Notes: a model not told the origin generated them from the sequence alone. DNA of 37,454 bases from DASSTJ01 sp035707965 (GCA_035707965.1 DASSTJ010000033.1:1-37454), one strand, 5' to 3'; positions 1 to 9,469 are shown, counted from the stretch's first letter. A program made the numbers and translations.

Positions 1-1
1 C

Positions 2-1753
2 TGCCGGCTCGAGCTCGCTGCGGACAGCGACTTCGCGGACGTGTTCGAGGTGAAGTCAGGGCGGCCCGTAGACCCGGTCGTCACGCACCACGACGTGGTG
101 GGCAGCACGTTGCGCCTGAGCGACAGCCGCAGTGGCCGGTCCGTCGCGGCCCTGGTGCACTCTGACGACGCAGCCGATGTCGTGCCCGCAGGCCTGTCGT
201 GGGACGTTGCCGTGCCGCCGAGGAGCCGGTGGTCGACGTCCGTCCGCGTGGAGGGCGTCGTCGCGGGCGAGGTGCTGCACCTGAGGTACCCGCGCGAGCT
301 CCCACCCCGGTACGGCGCACCGGCACGTCGCTTCCGAGCATGGCGAGCGCGCAGCCCTCTGGCACGAACGGGGGACCCGGAGCTGGGCAAGGTGCTGCGC
401 CGCAGCGTGGAGGACATCGGCACCTTGCGCATCTTCGATCCCGCGCACCCCGACCGGCAGGTGGTGGCTGCGGGCGCGCCCTGGTTCATGGCGCCGTTCG
501 GCCGCGACGCCCTGCTCACGTCGTGGATGATCTTGCCGATCGACACGGCGCTGGCGCTGGGGACCTTGCAGACGCTGGCCGACCACCAGGGCACGGTGTC
601 GAACTCCCGCTCCGACGAGGAGCCGGGCCGCATCGTGCACGAGCTGCGCTTCGGTCCCGTCGCACGCAACGCTCTCGGCGACGGTCACGCCTACTACGGC
701 AGCGCTGACGCCACCCCGCTGTTCGTGATGCTGCTGGGACAGCTCACGCGCTGGCGTGCCATGGACGAGCGGATCTGTGACCTGGTACCGGCAGCGGACC
801 GGGCGCTGGAGTGGATGACCGGCCCCGGCGACAAGGACGGCGACGGGTTCGTCGAGTACCAGCGCGCCTCGTCCGACGGCCTGGTCAACCAGGGATGGAA
901 GGACTCACCCGACGGAGTCACGTTCCGCGACGGCAGCGTCGCCACGGCGCCCATCGCGCTCGCCGAGGTGCAGGGCTACGCCTACGCCGCGTTCCGGGCC
1001 CGCGCCAGGCTCGCAACCCTGCAGGGCGACGACTCCACCGCTGAGCGGTGGCAGGACCGAGCGCGGCGGCTCAAACGGCGGTTCAACGACGCCTTCTGGC
1101 TGCCTGACGTCGGGTGGTATGCCATGGCGCTCGACGGTGAGAAGCGGCCCGTGGACGCTCTTGCGTCCAATATGGGGCACTGCCTGTGGACCGGGATCGT
1201 GGACGACGACAAGGCAGCACGCGTGGCGGAGCTGCTGGTGTCCGAGGAGCTGTTCAGCGGCTGGGGCGTACGCACCCTCGCCAGCACGATGGGCGCCTAC
1301 GACCCGCTCGGCTACCACACCGGCACCGTGTGGCCCCACGACACGGCGCTCTGCGTCAGCGGGCTGATGAGGTACGGGTTCGTCGAGGAGGCACAACGGA
1401 TCGCCACCGCGCTGTTCGACGTCGCCACCCACTTCTCGCACCGGCTGCCGGAGCTCTTCTGCGGCCTGTCTCGGGCCGAGGTCGCGGTCCCCGTCCCCTA
1501 CCCGACGTCGTGCGCCCCCCAAGCCTGGGCGGCGGCGGCGCCGCTCGAGGTCGTGCGGTCCCTGCTGCGGTTGGAGCCGGATGCCGCCAGCGGCCACCTA
1601 CGGTGCTCCCCCGCCGTCCCCCAGCGGTACCTCCCGCTGCTGCTGCGAAACCTGCGCTTCGGGGACTTCCGGGTGCGCCTCGAGGTCACCGCCCAGGGCT
1701 GTCGGCTCGACGGCGGGGGCGGCCCGGCACCGGTGCTGCTCACCGAGCCTTGA
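2..1753 (+). CDS. Amylo-alpha-1,6-glucosidase / glycogen debranching family protein, 5' partial
   Basis: The reading frame is open to the left edge, so the N-terminus lies outside the window. The first visible residues include DFADVFEVK, a motif typical of the N-terminal domain of bacterial debranching-type glucosidases (GDE N-terminal family). The rest matches the alpha/alpha-barrel catalytic domain: the stretch around 847-920 contains FVEYQR followed by GLVNQGWKDS, with candidate catalytic acids, and 1309-1352 contains GYHTGTVWPHDTAL, the conserved block of this family. The expected activity is hydrolysis of alpha-1,6 branches or related alpha-glucosidic bonds in cytoplasmic glycogen or imported oligosaccharides; the exact substrate cannot be read from the sequence. 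The gene is convergent with the LLM oxidoreductase 59 bases downstream. The ATG at 41 is internal and is not the true start. Confidence 0.9.
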   Translation, partial: CRLELAADSDFADVFEVKSGRPVDPVVTHHDVVGSTLRLSDSRSGRSVAALVHSDDAADVVPAGLSWDVAVPPRSRWSTSVRVEGVVAGEVLHLRYPRELPPRYGAPARRFRAWRARSPLARTGDPELGKVLRRSVEDIGTLRIFDPAHPDRQVVAAGAPWFMAPFGRDALLTSWMILPIDTALALGTLQTLADHQGTVSNSRSDEEPGRIVHELRFGPVARNALGDGHAYYGSADATPLFVMLLGQLTRWRAMDERICDLVPAADRALEWMTGPGDKDGDGFVEYQRASSDGLVNQGWKDSPDGVTFRDGSVATAPIALAEVQGYAYAAFRARARLATLQGDDSTAERWQDRARRLKRRFNDAFWLPDVGWYAMALDGEKRPVDALASNMGHCLWTGIVDDDKAARVAELLVSEELFSGWGVRTLASTMGAYDPLGYHTGTVWPHDTALCVSGLMRYGFVEEAQRIATALFDVATHFSHRLPELFCGLSRAEVAVPVPYPTSCAPQAWAAAAPLEVVRSLLRLEPDAASGHLRCSPAVPQRYLPLLLRNLRFGDFRVRLEVTAQGCRLDGGGGPAPVLLTEP

Positions 1754-1812
1754 GAGCCAGCGGGGCTCGCTGCCTTCGGGGGTGTGAGCAGCATCCCCGA
1801 CGACCCTGCCCG

Positions 1813-2697
1813 CTACTCGATCTCCGCGAGCCTCGGGACGGCCGGGCCGACGGCGTCCCGAAGGAACCCGGCGAGACCGGTGGGCGGCGGCGACACGATC
1901 AGCGTGTCGATCGCGAGGCCCCGGTACGTCTCGACGTCGCGCACGAAGCCGTCGAGATCGCCGTCCTTGAGCTGCGGGGCCTGGTGCAGCATCGTGACGC
2001 GGATCTGCGCCGGGTCGCGTCCGACGTCCGCGCAGTGCTGGTGGAGGACGTCGAGCTTGTGCCGGATCTCGCCGGGCGACGTCGCGAAGAAGTTGCACGC
2101 GTCCGCGTACTGGGCGACGAGGCGCAGGGTCTTGCGCTCGCCGGACCCGCCGACCATGACCTCGGGGTGGGGCCGGCTGACGGGTTGCGGGGAGCAGAGG
2201 GTCTCGGCCAGCTGGTAGTGCGTGCCCGAGAAGGGCCCGTTGTCGTCGGGGTCCCACATCTGCAGGCAGATCTGCAGCGTCTCCTCGAGCCGTTCGAAAC
2301 GCTCCGCCAGCGGCGGGAAGGGGACACCCAGCGCCTCGTGCTCCCGGTCGTACCAGGCGGCGCCAAGCCCCAGCGTGGCTCGACCAGCGGAGAGCACGTC
2401 GAGCGTCGTGCCGATCTTCGCCAGCAGCCCGGGGTGCCGGTAGGTGACGCCGGTGACGAGGGCCCCGAGCTGCAGGGTCGAGGTGCGCGCAGCCATGAAC
2501 CCGAGCGTCGTGTACGCCTCGAGCATCGGGTCGTCAGCGGGGAAGCCGGCCGGCATCATCTGGAAGTAGTGGTCCATCACCGACATCCACGTCAGCCCCG
2601 CCTGCTCGGCGGCCTCGCACCCATCGAGCAGCTCCTGCCGCAGGTGCGCGGTGCCGCCCGGGTAGTCGAAGCGCATGACGTGGATGCCGACGTGCAT
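1813..2697 (-). CDS. LLM-class F420-dependent oxidoreductase
   Basis: A 294-residue protein with the luciferase-like monooxygenase (beta/alpha)8 pattern: VGIHVMRFDYPGG at the start, LSAGRATLGLGAAWYDREHEALG around residues 100-125, and a GGSGERKTLRLVAQYAD segment near residue 180 where this family binds flavin or F420 phosphate. It resembles the actinobacterial F420-dependent LLM group (TIGR03560-like), which usually carries out hydride transfer between F420H2 and an unknown small substrate. The ATG at 2697 follows AAGGAG with good spacing. The next minus-strand gene upstream, a small membrane protein, ends at 2741, so the two may be co-transcribed. F420 rather than FMN as cofactor is inferred from family resemblance. 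Confidence 0.88.
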   Translation of the reverse strand: MHVGIHVMRFDYPGGTAHLRQELLDGCEAAEQAGLTWMSVMDHYFQMMPAGFPADDPMLEAYTTLGFMAARTSTLQLGALVTGVTYRHPGLLAKIGTTLDVLSAGRATLGLGAAWYDREHEALGVPFPPLAERFERLEETLQICLQMWDPDDNGPFSGTHYQLAETLCSPQPVSRPHPEVMVGGSGERKTLRLVAQYADACNFFATSPGEIRHKLDVLHQHCADVGRDPAQIRVTMLHQAPQLKDGDLDGFVRDVETYRGLAIDTLIVSPPPTGLAGFLRDAVGPAVPRLAEIE

Positions 2698-2740
2698 GAG
2701 GACTCCTTGGAGGTGAACGGACGACGAACCGCCCGGGTCA

Positions 2741-3196
2741 TCATGCGCCCGACGCCGCCGGTCGGCGACCGCGTCGTCGGGAGCGCGCCGCCGGCGCGAG
2801 CGCGAGCAGCAGCAGCCCTCCGACGACGAGGTGCATGGCGAGCAGTCCGAGCATCGCGCTGGTGCTGGCGGCGGACGCCGGGCCAGTGAACGAGACGATC
2901 AGCACGAGAGCGGCGACCGCTATCCAGATGCTGCGCCCGCGGACGCTCCAGCGCTCGAGCAGCGTCAGGCTGCCCCAGGCCAGGAGGCCGACGAGGAGAC
3001 TCGTCAGGGTGACGGCGAGCGAGTAGATGTGGTGCGTGCGATCGCCCTGCCGGACGGCGAGGTCGATGCCCAGCAGGGAGTTCTCGACGCCCCAGAGGGC
3101 CGTGGCGCTCGCCATGGCAGCCAGGACGACGAACCAGCGCCGGGTGTGACGGGAGCGCTGACGACGGAGTGTCGCGGTGCGTGTGGTGGTGGTCAT
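2741..3196 (-). CDS. Small four-TM membrane protein (DUF6069-like, tentative)
   Basis: A 151-residue protein with a short basic N-terminus and four hydrophobic segments: roughly residues 20-40, 55-80, 88-108 and 112-138. It ends in an arginine-rich tail. The layout resembles actinobacterial DUF6069-type proteins, but I am not certain of the family. No catalytic residues are recognisable. I chose the ATG at 3196 (MTTTTRTATL), preceded by a GGTGGGG run, over the longer in-frame ORF reaching 3277, whose extra residues look like untranslated sequence. Its stop lies 43 bases before the LLM oxidoreductase start on the same strand. The function is unknown. Confidence 0.7.
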   Translation of the reverse strand: MTTTTRTATLRRQRSRHTRRWFVVLAAMASATALWGVENSLLGIDLAVRQGDRTHHIYSLAVTLTSLLVGLLAWGSLTLLERWSVRGRSIWIAVAALVLIVSFTGPASAASTSAMLGLLAMHLVVGGLLLLALAPAARSRRRGRRPAASGA

Positions 3197-3391
3197 GTGC
3201 CCCACCATGAGGCCCGGGTGCCGTCCCGGGCATCGCTCCGACGTCCAGACGGCCGTGGTCCTTCGTCCAGGCATCACCGACTTTGGTCGAGAGCGGACTC
3301 ACCCGAGCCGAACATTCTGCCCGTGCCCCGCGAGCAGCGGGCAGGCTGGGGCGAGAGGATGCGGGGTCGGACGACCGAGGAGGGCAGCGAC

Positions 3392-3940
3392 GTGTGGGCT
3401 GAGCTGGGAGCGACGTGGGACGAGCTGGCGCGCGCCGTCATCTCGACGGTGGGCATATACCTGGCCCTCGTGGTGCTGGTCAGGCTGATCGGCCAGCGCA
3501 GCCTGTCGAGCATGTCGAGCTTCGACTTCGGGTGCGTCGTGGCCCTGGGCGCCGTGCTCGGCCGCACCGTTCTCCTGCGCGACCCGACGCTGCTCATCGG
3601 GGTCGTCGCCCTGACCACGTTCTTCGTCATCCAGGGGATGCTCGGGCTCCTGCGCCGCCACCGGCGGTTCGACCGCCTGATCAACCGCAGTCCCGTGCTC
3701 CTCATGGACGGCGCCGAGCCGCAACGGGACGCGATGCGCCGTTCCCACGTCTCCGAGGACGAGCTCAGGCAGCGCCTGCGTCTGGCCGGCATCCGTCATC
3801 GTGACGAGGTGCAGTGCGTCGTCCTGGAGCGCAACGGAAGCGTGAGTGTCCTGCGTCGCGGGAACGCGGTCGACCCGTGGCTGCTGGCGGACGTCAGCAG
3901 CGAGCCCACCGGCGGCCAGCCCGTCACAGCCGCCCGCTGA
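3392..3940 (+). CDS. DUF421 (YetF-like) membrane protein
   Basis: A 182-residue protein with three N-terminal membrane segments followed by a soluble domain of about 100 residues. The sequence RLIGQRSLSSMSSFDFGCVVALGAVLGR is the hallmark of DUF421/YetF proteins, and the C-terminal part carries the family's NRSPVLLMDG segment. YetF-type proteins sit in the cytoplasmic membrane; their biochemical role is poorly defined. I chose the GTG at 3392 because GGAGGG lies seven bases upstream. An in-frame ATG at 3359 has no well-placed ribosome binding site. The much longer open frame to the left is not coding. A hairpin at 3977-3997 follows the gene. Confidence 0.87.
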   Translation: MWAELGATWDELARAVISTVGIYLALVVLVRLIGQRSLSSMSSFDFGCVVALGAVLGRTVLLRDPTLLIGVVALTTFFVIQGMLGLLRRHRRFDRLINRSPVLLMDGAEPQRDAMRRSHVSEDELRQRLRLAGIRHRDEVQCVVLERNGSVSVLRRGNAVDPWLLADVSSEPTGGQPVTAAR

Positions 3941-3976
3941 CACCACGTTCGGCGCTGTCGGGACGTTCGGTCCTGC

Positions 3977-3997
3977 CCTCGTGGCGTCGGCACGAGG
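3977..3997 (+). terminator. Hairpin after the DUF421 gene
   Basis: CCTCGTG and CACGAGG form a perfect 7-bp stem around a 7-base loop, 36 bases after the DUF421 stop. There is no T tract, as is usual in high-GC actinobacteria, so termination is only a plausible role. Confidence 0.35.
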
Positions 3998-4038
3998 ACG
4001 CTGTGAGAGTCCGGCCACCTGGATCGGCGAGGTCGCCC

Positions 4039-5142
4039 ATGAGCCGCAGCACGCCTCGGTCACCTCCCCTCGCCTGGCCGGCGTGGAGCGCGGTCCTCGT
4101 GTCTCCACTGCTGCTGGGCGTCGGTTCGGCCATCGGCGTCCGCTACCTGCGGGCCACCGGGCTGTCGTGGATGACGCTGGTCGGCCTCGCGTCGCTCCTG
4201 CTGGGGCTGGTGGCGGGTGTCTGGGGCGTGGCCACTGTCGCGCGTCTCGTCACCGGCTGGCGTCGCCTCGTGGCTGTGCCGGTGATCGCCGTCCCGCTGC
4301 TGATCGCCGTGTACCTGGTCGCCATCCCGGTGGCCGTCATGGTGGTTCCGAGGAGCCAGCCGACCCGCACCCCCGCGCAGCTGCGCATCACGTACAGGGA
4401 CGTCGCGGTCAGCGCGACCGACGGGGTGAGGCTGTCCGCGTGGTTGATGCTGCCGGACGTCGCACGTGCCCGGCGTCCGGCGGTCGTCGCCCTCCACGGA
4501 GCAGGGTCGAACCGGGCCGCGACCCTTGACCAGGCAGCCGTCCTGGTTCGTCACGGCTACGTCGTCCTGGCACTGGACGCGCGTGGTCATGGCGGCAGCG
4601 GGGGCCGCGCCATGGACTGGGGCTGGAACGGCGACGCGGACGTCGGCGGCGCGGTGAGCTTGTTGGCCTCGCGACCCGAGGTGGACCCGTCGCGGATCGC
4701 CGTCCTCGGCTTGTCGATGGGCGGCGAAGAGGCCATCGGAGCAGCGGCGGCCGACGACCGCATCCGAGCCGTGGTGGCGGAGGGCGCCACCGGTCGCAGC
4801 GCCGATGACTACCGGTGGCTGTCGGAGGTCTACGGCTGGCGTGGCGCGCTGCAGGAGCAGCTGCTCGCAGCGCAGACCGCGATCGTGGACGTGCTGACCC
4901 GCGCTCCCCGACCCGCGACCCTGCAGTCGGCTGCGACGTCGGCAGGGCCGCTCCTGCTCATCACCGCCGGCAACCGACCCGACGAGCTGCACGCAGCCCG
5001 TCGCATCGAGCGCGCGGCGGGCAGCAGGGTGACCGTCTGGAACGTGCCGGGTAGCGACCACACGGCGGGGTTGCGCACGTCTCCAGCTGCGTGGGAGGAG
5101 ACGGTCGTCGCCTTCCTGGACTCGTCGACCACGGCTCCGTAG
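4039..5142 (+). CDS. Membrane-anchored alpha/beta hydrolase
   Basis: A 367-residue protein with three N-terminal hydrophobic segments in about the first 110 residues, followed by an alpha/beta hydrolase domain. Visible family motifs are LHGAGSNRA (oxyanion region), LALDARGHGGS, the nucleophile elbow GLSMGG, and a C-terminal PGSDHTAG holding the likely catalytic histidine. The substrate, an ester or peptide-like bond, cannot be told. The ATG at 4039 has GAGGT six bases upstream; the open frame to 3814 overlaps the DUF421 gene and is rejected. The gene is convergent with the eight-TM protein, whose stop begins six bases after this one. It could be a dienelactone-hydrolase-like or BAAT-like enzyme. 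Confidence 0.85.
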   Translation: MSRSTPRSPPLAWPAWSAVLVSPLLLGVGSAIGVRYLRATGLSWMTLVGLASLLLGLVAGVWGVATVARLVTGWRRLVAVPVIAVPLLIAVYLVAIPVAVMVVPRSQPTRTPAQLRITYRDVAVSATDGVRLSAWLMLPDVARARRPAVVALHGAGSNRAATLDQAAVLVRHGYVVLALDARGHGGSGGRAMDWGWNGDADVGGAVSLLASRPEVDPSRIAVLGLSMGGEEAIGAAAADDRIRAVVAEGATGRSADDYRWLSEVYGWRGALQEQLLAAQTAIVDVLTRAPRPATLQSAATSAGPLLLITAGNRPDELHAARRIERAAGSRVTVWNVPGSDHTAGLRTSPAAWEETVVAFLDSSTTAP

Positions 5143-5148
5143 GGAAGG

Positions 5149-6015
5149 TCACGCCGCATCCGCGTCGGGCTGGACGTCGACATGGCGCAGGAAGGACCAC
5201 AGCACCGCGGTTCCGACCACCGCCAGGATCGCGAAGGGGATGACCACCGCGTCGGACGCCACGGCGGATGTCGGGTCGGCCCGGTGCCCGAACCACTGGT
5301 CGACCGCGACCGTCACCGCCTCCAGCGCCCAGAACGCCAGGCCGGCTCCCCCGATCGCGTACCCCCACACGCGTCGGTGCCAGAGGAGCCAGGACCCGAA
5401 ACCCAGCAACGGCAGCCAGAAGGACAGGTCCTGCAGGTAGGTGGGCACGGTGGCGAGGCCCATGCCGTCGACGAGGTCGGACATGCGATCGTCCACCGTG
5501 GCAGGGACCACGCGGGCCAGCCATGCCAGGGCGTTGAGCACGACGATCGCGCCGAGGTAGCCGGCGATCCGGCGCGCGGGCAACGTCGGGTCGATGCGCT
5601 GCACGATGACGTCCACGTCCGACGAGCGGGCGATGGCGGCCGTCGTCGCGACAGCCAGTCCCAACGTGGCGACGTAGAGCAGGAACAGCCGGTTGATCGG
5701 AGTGCCCGCGAGGAGCATGAAAGCGTTGTAGGTCAGGTACATCGCCATCCCGGCCCAGACGAAGCGCGCCCGATCGGAACCGCGGTGAGCCAGCCTGGCC
5801 GCCACGACCAGCACCGGAACACCGACGACGAGCATCACCAGTGCAGTGCCACGAGCCGAGCCGTTCATCACCGCAGGACCGACGAGGATGCCGTCAACCG
5901 CGAACGTGAGGAAGGCGGCGACCGCTGCTACCACCGACAACGTCATGGAGAGCCGCACGGCGAGCCCCGTGCCGGACGGCACCGCCGTCGTTGCGACGGA
6001 CGTGTCGACAGCCAT
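5149..6015 (-). CDS. Eight-TM integral membrane protein of unknown function
   Basis: A 288-residue protein with about eight hydrophobic segments spread over its length, ending in a short acidic tail (DVQPDADAA). I do not recognise a family: there is no transporter signature, no ATP-binding motif and no conserved His/Asp pair that would suggest an enzyme. The ATG at 6015 (MAVDTSVATT) has GAGGAG six bases upstream, so I prefer it to the longer frame to 6081. It is divergent from pta, with a 142-base shared upstream region. Confidence 0.75.
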   Translation of the reverse strand: MAVDTSVATTAVPSGTGLAVRLSMTLSVVAAVAAFLTFAVDGILVGPAVMNGSARGTALVMLVVGVPVLVVAARLAHRGSDRARFVWAGMAMYLTYNAFMLLAGTPINRLFLLYVATLGLAVATTAAIARSSDVDVIVQRIDPTLPARRIAGYLGAIVVLNALAWLARVVPATVDDRMSDLVDGMGLATVPTYLQDLSFWLPLLGFGSWLLWHRRVWGYAIGGAGLAFWALEAVTVAVDQWFGHRADPTSAVASDAVVIPFAILAVVGTAVLWSFLRHVDVQPDADAA

Positions 6016-6145
6016 GGCTGACTCCTCACCACCGACCACTCGCCCGACAGGTGTCGTGGCATCGCTGCGGGTCGCGTCCATTCGACCAACCGGGCGAGCG
6101 GAGCAGCAGGGGCGCAGGTCCCTAGGTCAAGGGTGTCCGCGCCGA

Positions 6146-6157
6146 TAGCCTGTCGGG
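6146..6157 (+). promoter_or_regulatory. Possible -10 box for a leaderless pta transcript
   Basis: TAGCCT at 6146-6151 fits the actinobacterial TANNNT -10 pattern and is separated from the GTG start of pta by exactly six bases. No good Shine-Dalgarno sequence precedes the GTG. This suggests transcription starting at or next to the start codon. No convincing -35 box is visible. Confidence 0.4.
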
Positions 6158-8230
6158 GTGCCGGTGAGTGTCTACGTCGCCTCGTCCGAGGGCCGATCCG
6201 GCAAGTCCGCGGTGGCCCTCGGGCTCCTCGACCAGCTGAGCAGGCGCGTGGAGCGGGTGGGCGTCTTCCGGCCCGTCGTCCGAGCGCACGACCCGGCCAG
6301 CGACCACGTGCTCGACCTGCTGCTCTCGCGGCTCGACACGGACCTGACGCCCGAGCCCGCCTCGGGTGTCGGCTACGACGACGTCCACGCCGACCCCGAA
6401 GCCGCCCTGTCGAGCATCGTCGACCGGTTCCACGCGGTCGCGGAACGGTTCGAGGCGGTGCTCGTCATCGGCTCGGACTACACCGACGTGGCGGCACCGA
6501 GCGAGTTCTCCTTCAACGCGCGGATCGCGGCGAACCTCGGCGCTCCGATGATCCTCGTCATCCCGAGCTCGGGTCGCACGCCCGACCAGGTGGCGACAGC
6601 GGCCAAGATCGTCACGACGGAGGCCCGATCCCACCACGCACAGGTGCTGGCCGTCGTGTCGAACCGTGCCGAGCCGCACACGGTCGCCGAGACCCGCGAG
6701 GCCCTGGCGCGCGCACTCGGGTCGACGGCGACCTACGTCATCCCGCACGCGCCGATCCTCGAGGCCCCGACCGTGCGTGAGCTGATGCGCGCCGTCGACG
6801 GCACGCTGCTGCACGGCGAGGACAGCCTGCTGGACCGCGAGTCGATGGGTCTGGTCGTCGCGGCCATGACGTTGCCCAACGTGCTCGACCGTCTCTTCGA
6901 GGGCTGCACCGTCGTGACGCCGGCGGACCGCGGGGACGTGCTGCTGGCACTCCTGCTCGCCCACCGCTCGCGGACGCTGCCACCCCCGGCTGCCATCGTC
7001 CTCAACGGCGGGTTCGACCTACCAGGCCCCATCGCGACGCTCGTCGCTGGTCTCGAGGTGCAGGTGCCGGTCTTCAGCTGCGCTACCGGAACCATGGCGA
7101 CGACGGAGAAGCTCAGCTCGGTCGTCCCCCGGATGACGAGGGACGCGACGCGGAAGATCGAGACCGCGCTGAACCTCTTCGAGGAGCACGTGGACGGGCC
7201 CGGCCTGCTGGAGCGCCTCGACGTCACGCCGAGCAGCGTGATCACGCCGCTCATGTTCGAGCAGCAGCTCCTGGACCGGGCACGGGCGGCGGACAAGCAC
7301 ATCGTCCTGCCCGAGGGCGACGACGATCGCATCCTGCGTGCCGCCGACCAGCTGCTGCGACGCCGGGTCGTACGGCTGACGCTGCTCGGCGAGCCCGCCT
7401 CCATCCGCACGCGAGCCGCTCAGCTCGGCCTCGACCTCGGACGGGCCGACCTGCTCGACCCTCGCGACGAGGTGCTGCGCGGCCGGTTCGCGGCCGAGTA
7501 CGCGGCCCTGCGTGCCCACAAGGGCGTCACCCTGGAGCAGGCCCGGGACGTCGTCGTGGACGCCACCTACTTCGGAACGATGATGGTCCGCGACGGCTTG
7601 GCCGACGGCATGGTGTCCGGGGCGGCCCACACGACGGCGCACACGATCGGCCCCGCCTTCCAGATCATCCGCACGGCGCCGGCTGTGACGTCCGTCTCGT
7701 CGGTCTTCCTGATGGCGCTCGCGGACCGGGTGCTGGTCTACGGCGACTGCGCCGTGATCCCCGACCCGACGGCCGAGCAGCTGGCCGACATCGCGGTCTC
7801 GTCGGCCGCCACGGCGCGCCAGTTCGGCATCGACCCGCGGGTGGCGATGCTGTCCTACTCCACGGGGACCTCCGGCTCCGGTGCGGACGTGGACAAGGTG
7901 CGCCTGGCGACCGAGCTCGTTCGCGCCCGCGCGCCCCAGCTGGCCGTCGAGGGGCCGATCCAGTACGACGCCGCCGCCGACGCGGCGGTCGCTGCGACCA
8001 AGCTCAAGGACAGCCCGGTCGCGGGCCGGGCGACCGTCTTCGTCTTCCCCGACCTCAACACCGGCAACAACACCTACAAGGCGGTCCAGCGCACCGCAGG
8101 TGCGGTCGCCATCGGCCCGGTCCTGCAGGGACTGCGCAAGCCGGTCAACGACCTGTCCCGCGGCGCTCTCGTGCGCGACATCGTCAACACGGTCGCCATC
8201 ACGGCGATCCAGGCGGCGGACGCCGCATGA
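6158..8230 (+). CDS. pta: Phosphate acetyltransferase
   Basis: A 690-residue long-form Pta converting acetyl-CoA plus phosphate to acetyl phosphate and CoA in the cytoplasm. The N-terminal P-loop domain begins with a Walker-like SSEGRSGKSAVALGLL at residues 9-24, then a DRTGG-type middle domain, then the catalytic PTA/PTB domain from about residue 365. Characteristic blocks are HIVLPEGDDDRILRAA, MVSGAAHTTAHTIGPA, a YSTGTSGSG segment, and FPDLNTGNNTYKAVQRTAGA near the end. The length fits the actinobacterial and enterobacterial three-domain form. The start is a GTG with little SD, probably leaderless. The stop overlaps the ackA start by four bases (ATGA), so the two are translationally coupled. 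Confidence 0.96.
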   Translation: MPVSVYVASSEGRSGKSAVALGLLDQLSRRVERVGVFRPVVRAHDPASDHVLDLLLSRLDTDLTPEPASGVGYDDVHADPEAALSSIVDRFHAVAERFEAVLVIGSDYTDVAAPSEFSFNARIAANLGAPMILVIPSSGRTPDQVATAAKIVTTEARSHHAQVLAVVSNRAEPHTVAETREALARALGSTATYVIPHAPILEAPTVRELMRAVDGTLLHGEDSLLDRESMGLVVAAMTLPNVLDRLFEGCTVVTPADRGDVLLALLLAHRSRTLPPPAAIVLNGGFDLPGPIATLVAGLEVQVPVFSCATGTMATTEKLSSVVPRMTRDATRKIETALNLFEEHVDGPGLLERLDVTPSSVITPLMFEQQLLDRARAADKHIVLPEGDDDRILRAADQLLRRRVVRLTLLGEPASIRTRAAQLGLDLGRADLLDPRDEVLRGRFAAEYAALRAHKGVTLEQARDVVVDATYFGTMMVRDGLADGMVSGAAHTTAHTIGPAFQIIRTAPAVTSVSSVFLMALADRVLVYGDCAVIPDPTAEQLADIAVSSAATARQFGIDPRVAMLSYSTGTSGSGADVDKVRLATELVRARAPQLAVEGPIQYDAAADAAVAATKLKDSPVAGRATVFVFPDLNTGNNTYKAVQRTAGAVAIGPVLQGLRKPVNDLSRGALVRDIVNTVAITAIQAADAA

Positions 8231-9426
8231 GCCGCTTCGTGCTCGTCGTCAACGCGGGGTCGTCATCCCTGAAGTACGAGCTGCTCGACGTCGACTCCGG
8301 CGAGTCGCGGGCCGAGGGCCTCGTCGAGAAGATCGGCGAGTCGAGCTCGCACGCGCGTCACTCCACGAACGGCGAGACGTTCGACCGGGACGGCGTGTGC
8401 CCCGACCACGCCGCCGCGTTCGGGTGGCTGACCGCAGCCTTCCACGACCACGGGCCTGACCTGGACGACGTCGACCTGACCGCGGTCGGCCATCGGGTCG
8501 TGCACGGCGGCGCTCAGTTCACCGCGCCGACGCTGGTGACCGACGAGGTGCTGTCCGAGATCGAGCGGCTCATCCCCCTCGCCCCGCTCCACAACCCCGG
8601 CAACCTCGCTGGCATTCGCGTCGCGCTGGAACGCTTTCCCGTGACGCCACAGGTCGCCGTCTTCGACACCGCCTTCCACCAGACGCTGCCGCCGGCCGCG
8701 TACACGTACGCGATCCCGACAGCCTGGCGAGTGCAGCACCGAGTTCGCCGCTACGGGTTCCACGGCACGTCCCACGCCTACGTCTCGCGTCGCACGGCCG
8801 AGCTCTGCGGGCTGAGCAGCAGCAAGGCGAACGTCATCGTCCTGCACCTGGGCAACGGGGCCAGCGCGACCGCCGTGCGGGGCGGGCGAAGCGTCGACAC
8901 GTCGATGGGCCTGTCGCCGCTGGAAGGTCTCGTCATGGGCACCCGGCCGGGCGACCTCGACCCCTCGTTGCCGGCCCACCTGGCCCGCGCGGGCCTGGCG
9001 CTCGAGGAGTACGACCACGCACTGAACCACGAGAGCGGCCTGCTGGGCCTCGCCGGCACCAGAGACTTCCGCGAGCTGACGGAGCTCGTCGCGCACGGTG
9101 ACGAGAACGCCGTCCTGGCCCTGGGTGTCGTCGCGCACCGGCTGAAGAAGTACGTCGGCGCGTACACGGCCGTCCTGGGTCACGTGGACGCGCTGGCCTT
9201 CACCGCTGGCGTGGGCGAGCACAGCCCGCAGGTTCGCGAGGCGGCGCTCGCGGGCCTCGAGAGCCTCGGCATCGAGCTCGACCTCGTCGCGAACGCGGCA
9301 GCCACGTGCGGTGAGCACCTGATCTCGACGCCGTCCAGCCGGGTCGCCGTCTGGGTGGTCCCGACCAACGAGGAGCTCGAGATCGCCCGGCAGGCAGCCG
9401 CGCTGGTCGCGCAGCAGCCGGACTGA
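8227..9426 (+). CDS. ackA: Acetate kinase
   Basis: A 399-residue acetate kinase, the full family length, interconverting acetyl phosphate plus ADP with acetate plus ATP. Conserved blocks are all present: VNAGSSSLKYEL at the N-terminus, GHRVVHGG, AVFDTAFHQTLP, RRYGFHGTSHAYVS, VLHLGNGASATAV and MGTRPGDLDPS, followed by the C-terminal GVGEHSPQVR block of the actin-like ATPase fold. It overlaps pta by ATGA. The pair forms the usual overflow and substrate-level phosphorylation module. A hairpin at 9460-9505 follows the stop and probably ends the transcript. Confidence 0.97.
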   Translation: MSRFVLVVNAGSSSLKYELLDVDSGESRAEGLVEKIGESSSHARHSTNGETFDRDGVCPDHAAAFGWLTAAFHDHGPDLDDVDLTAVGHRVVHGGAQFTAPTLVTDEVLSEIERLIPLAPLHNPGNLAGIRVALERFPVTPQVAVFDTAFHQTLPPAAYTYAIPTAWRVQHRVRRYGFHGTSHAYVSRRTAELCGLSSSKANVIVLHLGNGASATAVRGGRSVDTSMGLSPLEGLVMGTRPGDLDPSLPAHLARAGLALEEYDHALNHESGLLGLAGTRDFRELTELVAHGDENAVLALGVVAHRLKKYVGAYTAVLGHVDALAFTAGVGEHSPQVREAALAGLESLGIELDLVANAAATCGEHLISTPSSRVAVWVVPTNEELEIARQAAALVAQQPD

Positions 9427-9449
9427 GACGCGCCCGGCGCACTGCGGTC

Positions 9450-9469
9450 GCAGCGTCAACAACGCTCAG
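9450..9469. repeat. 20-base direct repeat, copy 1
   Basis: GCAGCGTCAACAACGCTCAG here is identical to 11726-11745. After one mismatch the match continues for seven more bases (GCGGCCC). Both copies form the left arm of a hairpin between convergent genes. Confidence 0.85.

Noticed and set aside
1186..2889. 567-codon plus-strand frame spanning two genes
   Set aside because: It overlaps the debranching enzyme out of frame and runs antisense through the LLM gene; composition is that of a shadow frame.
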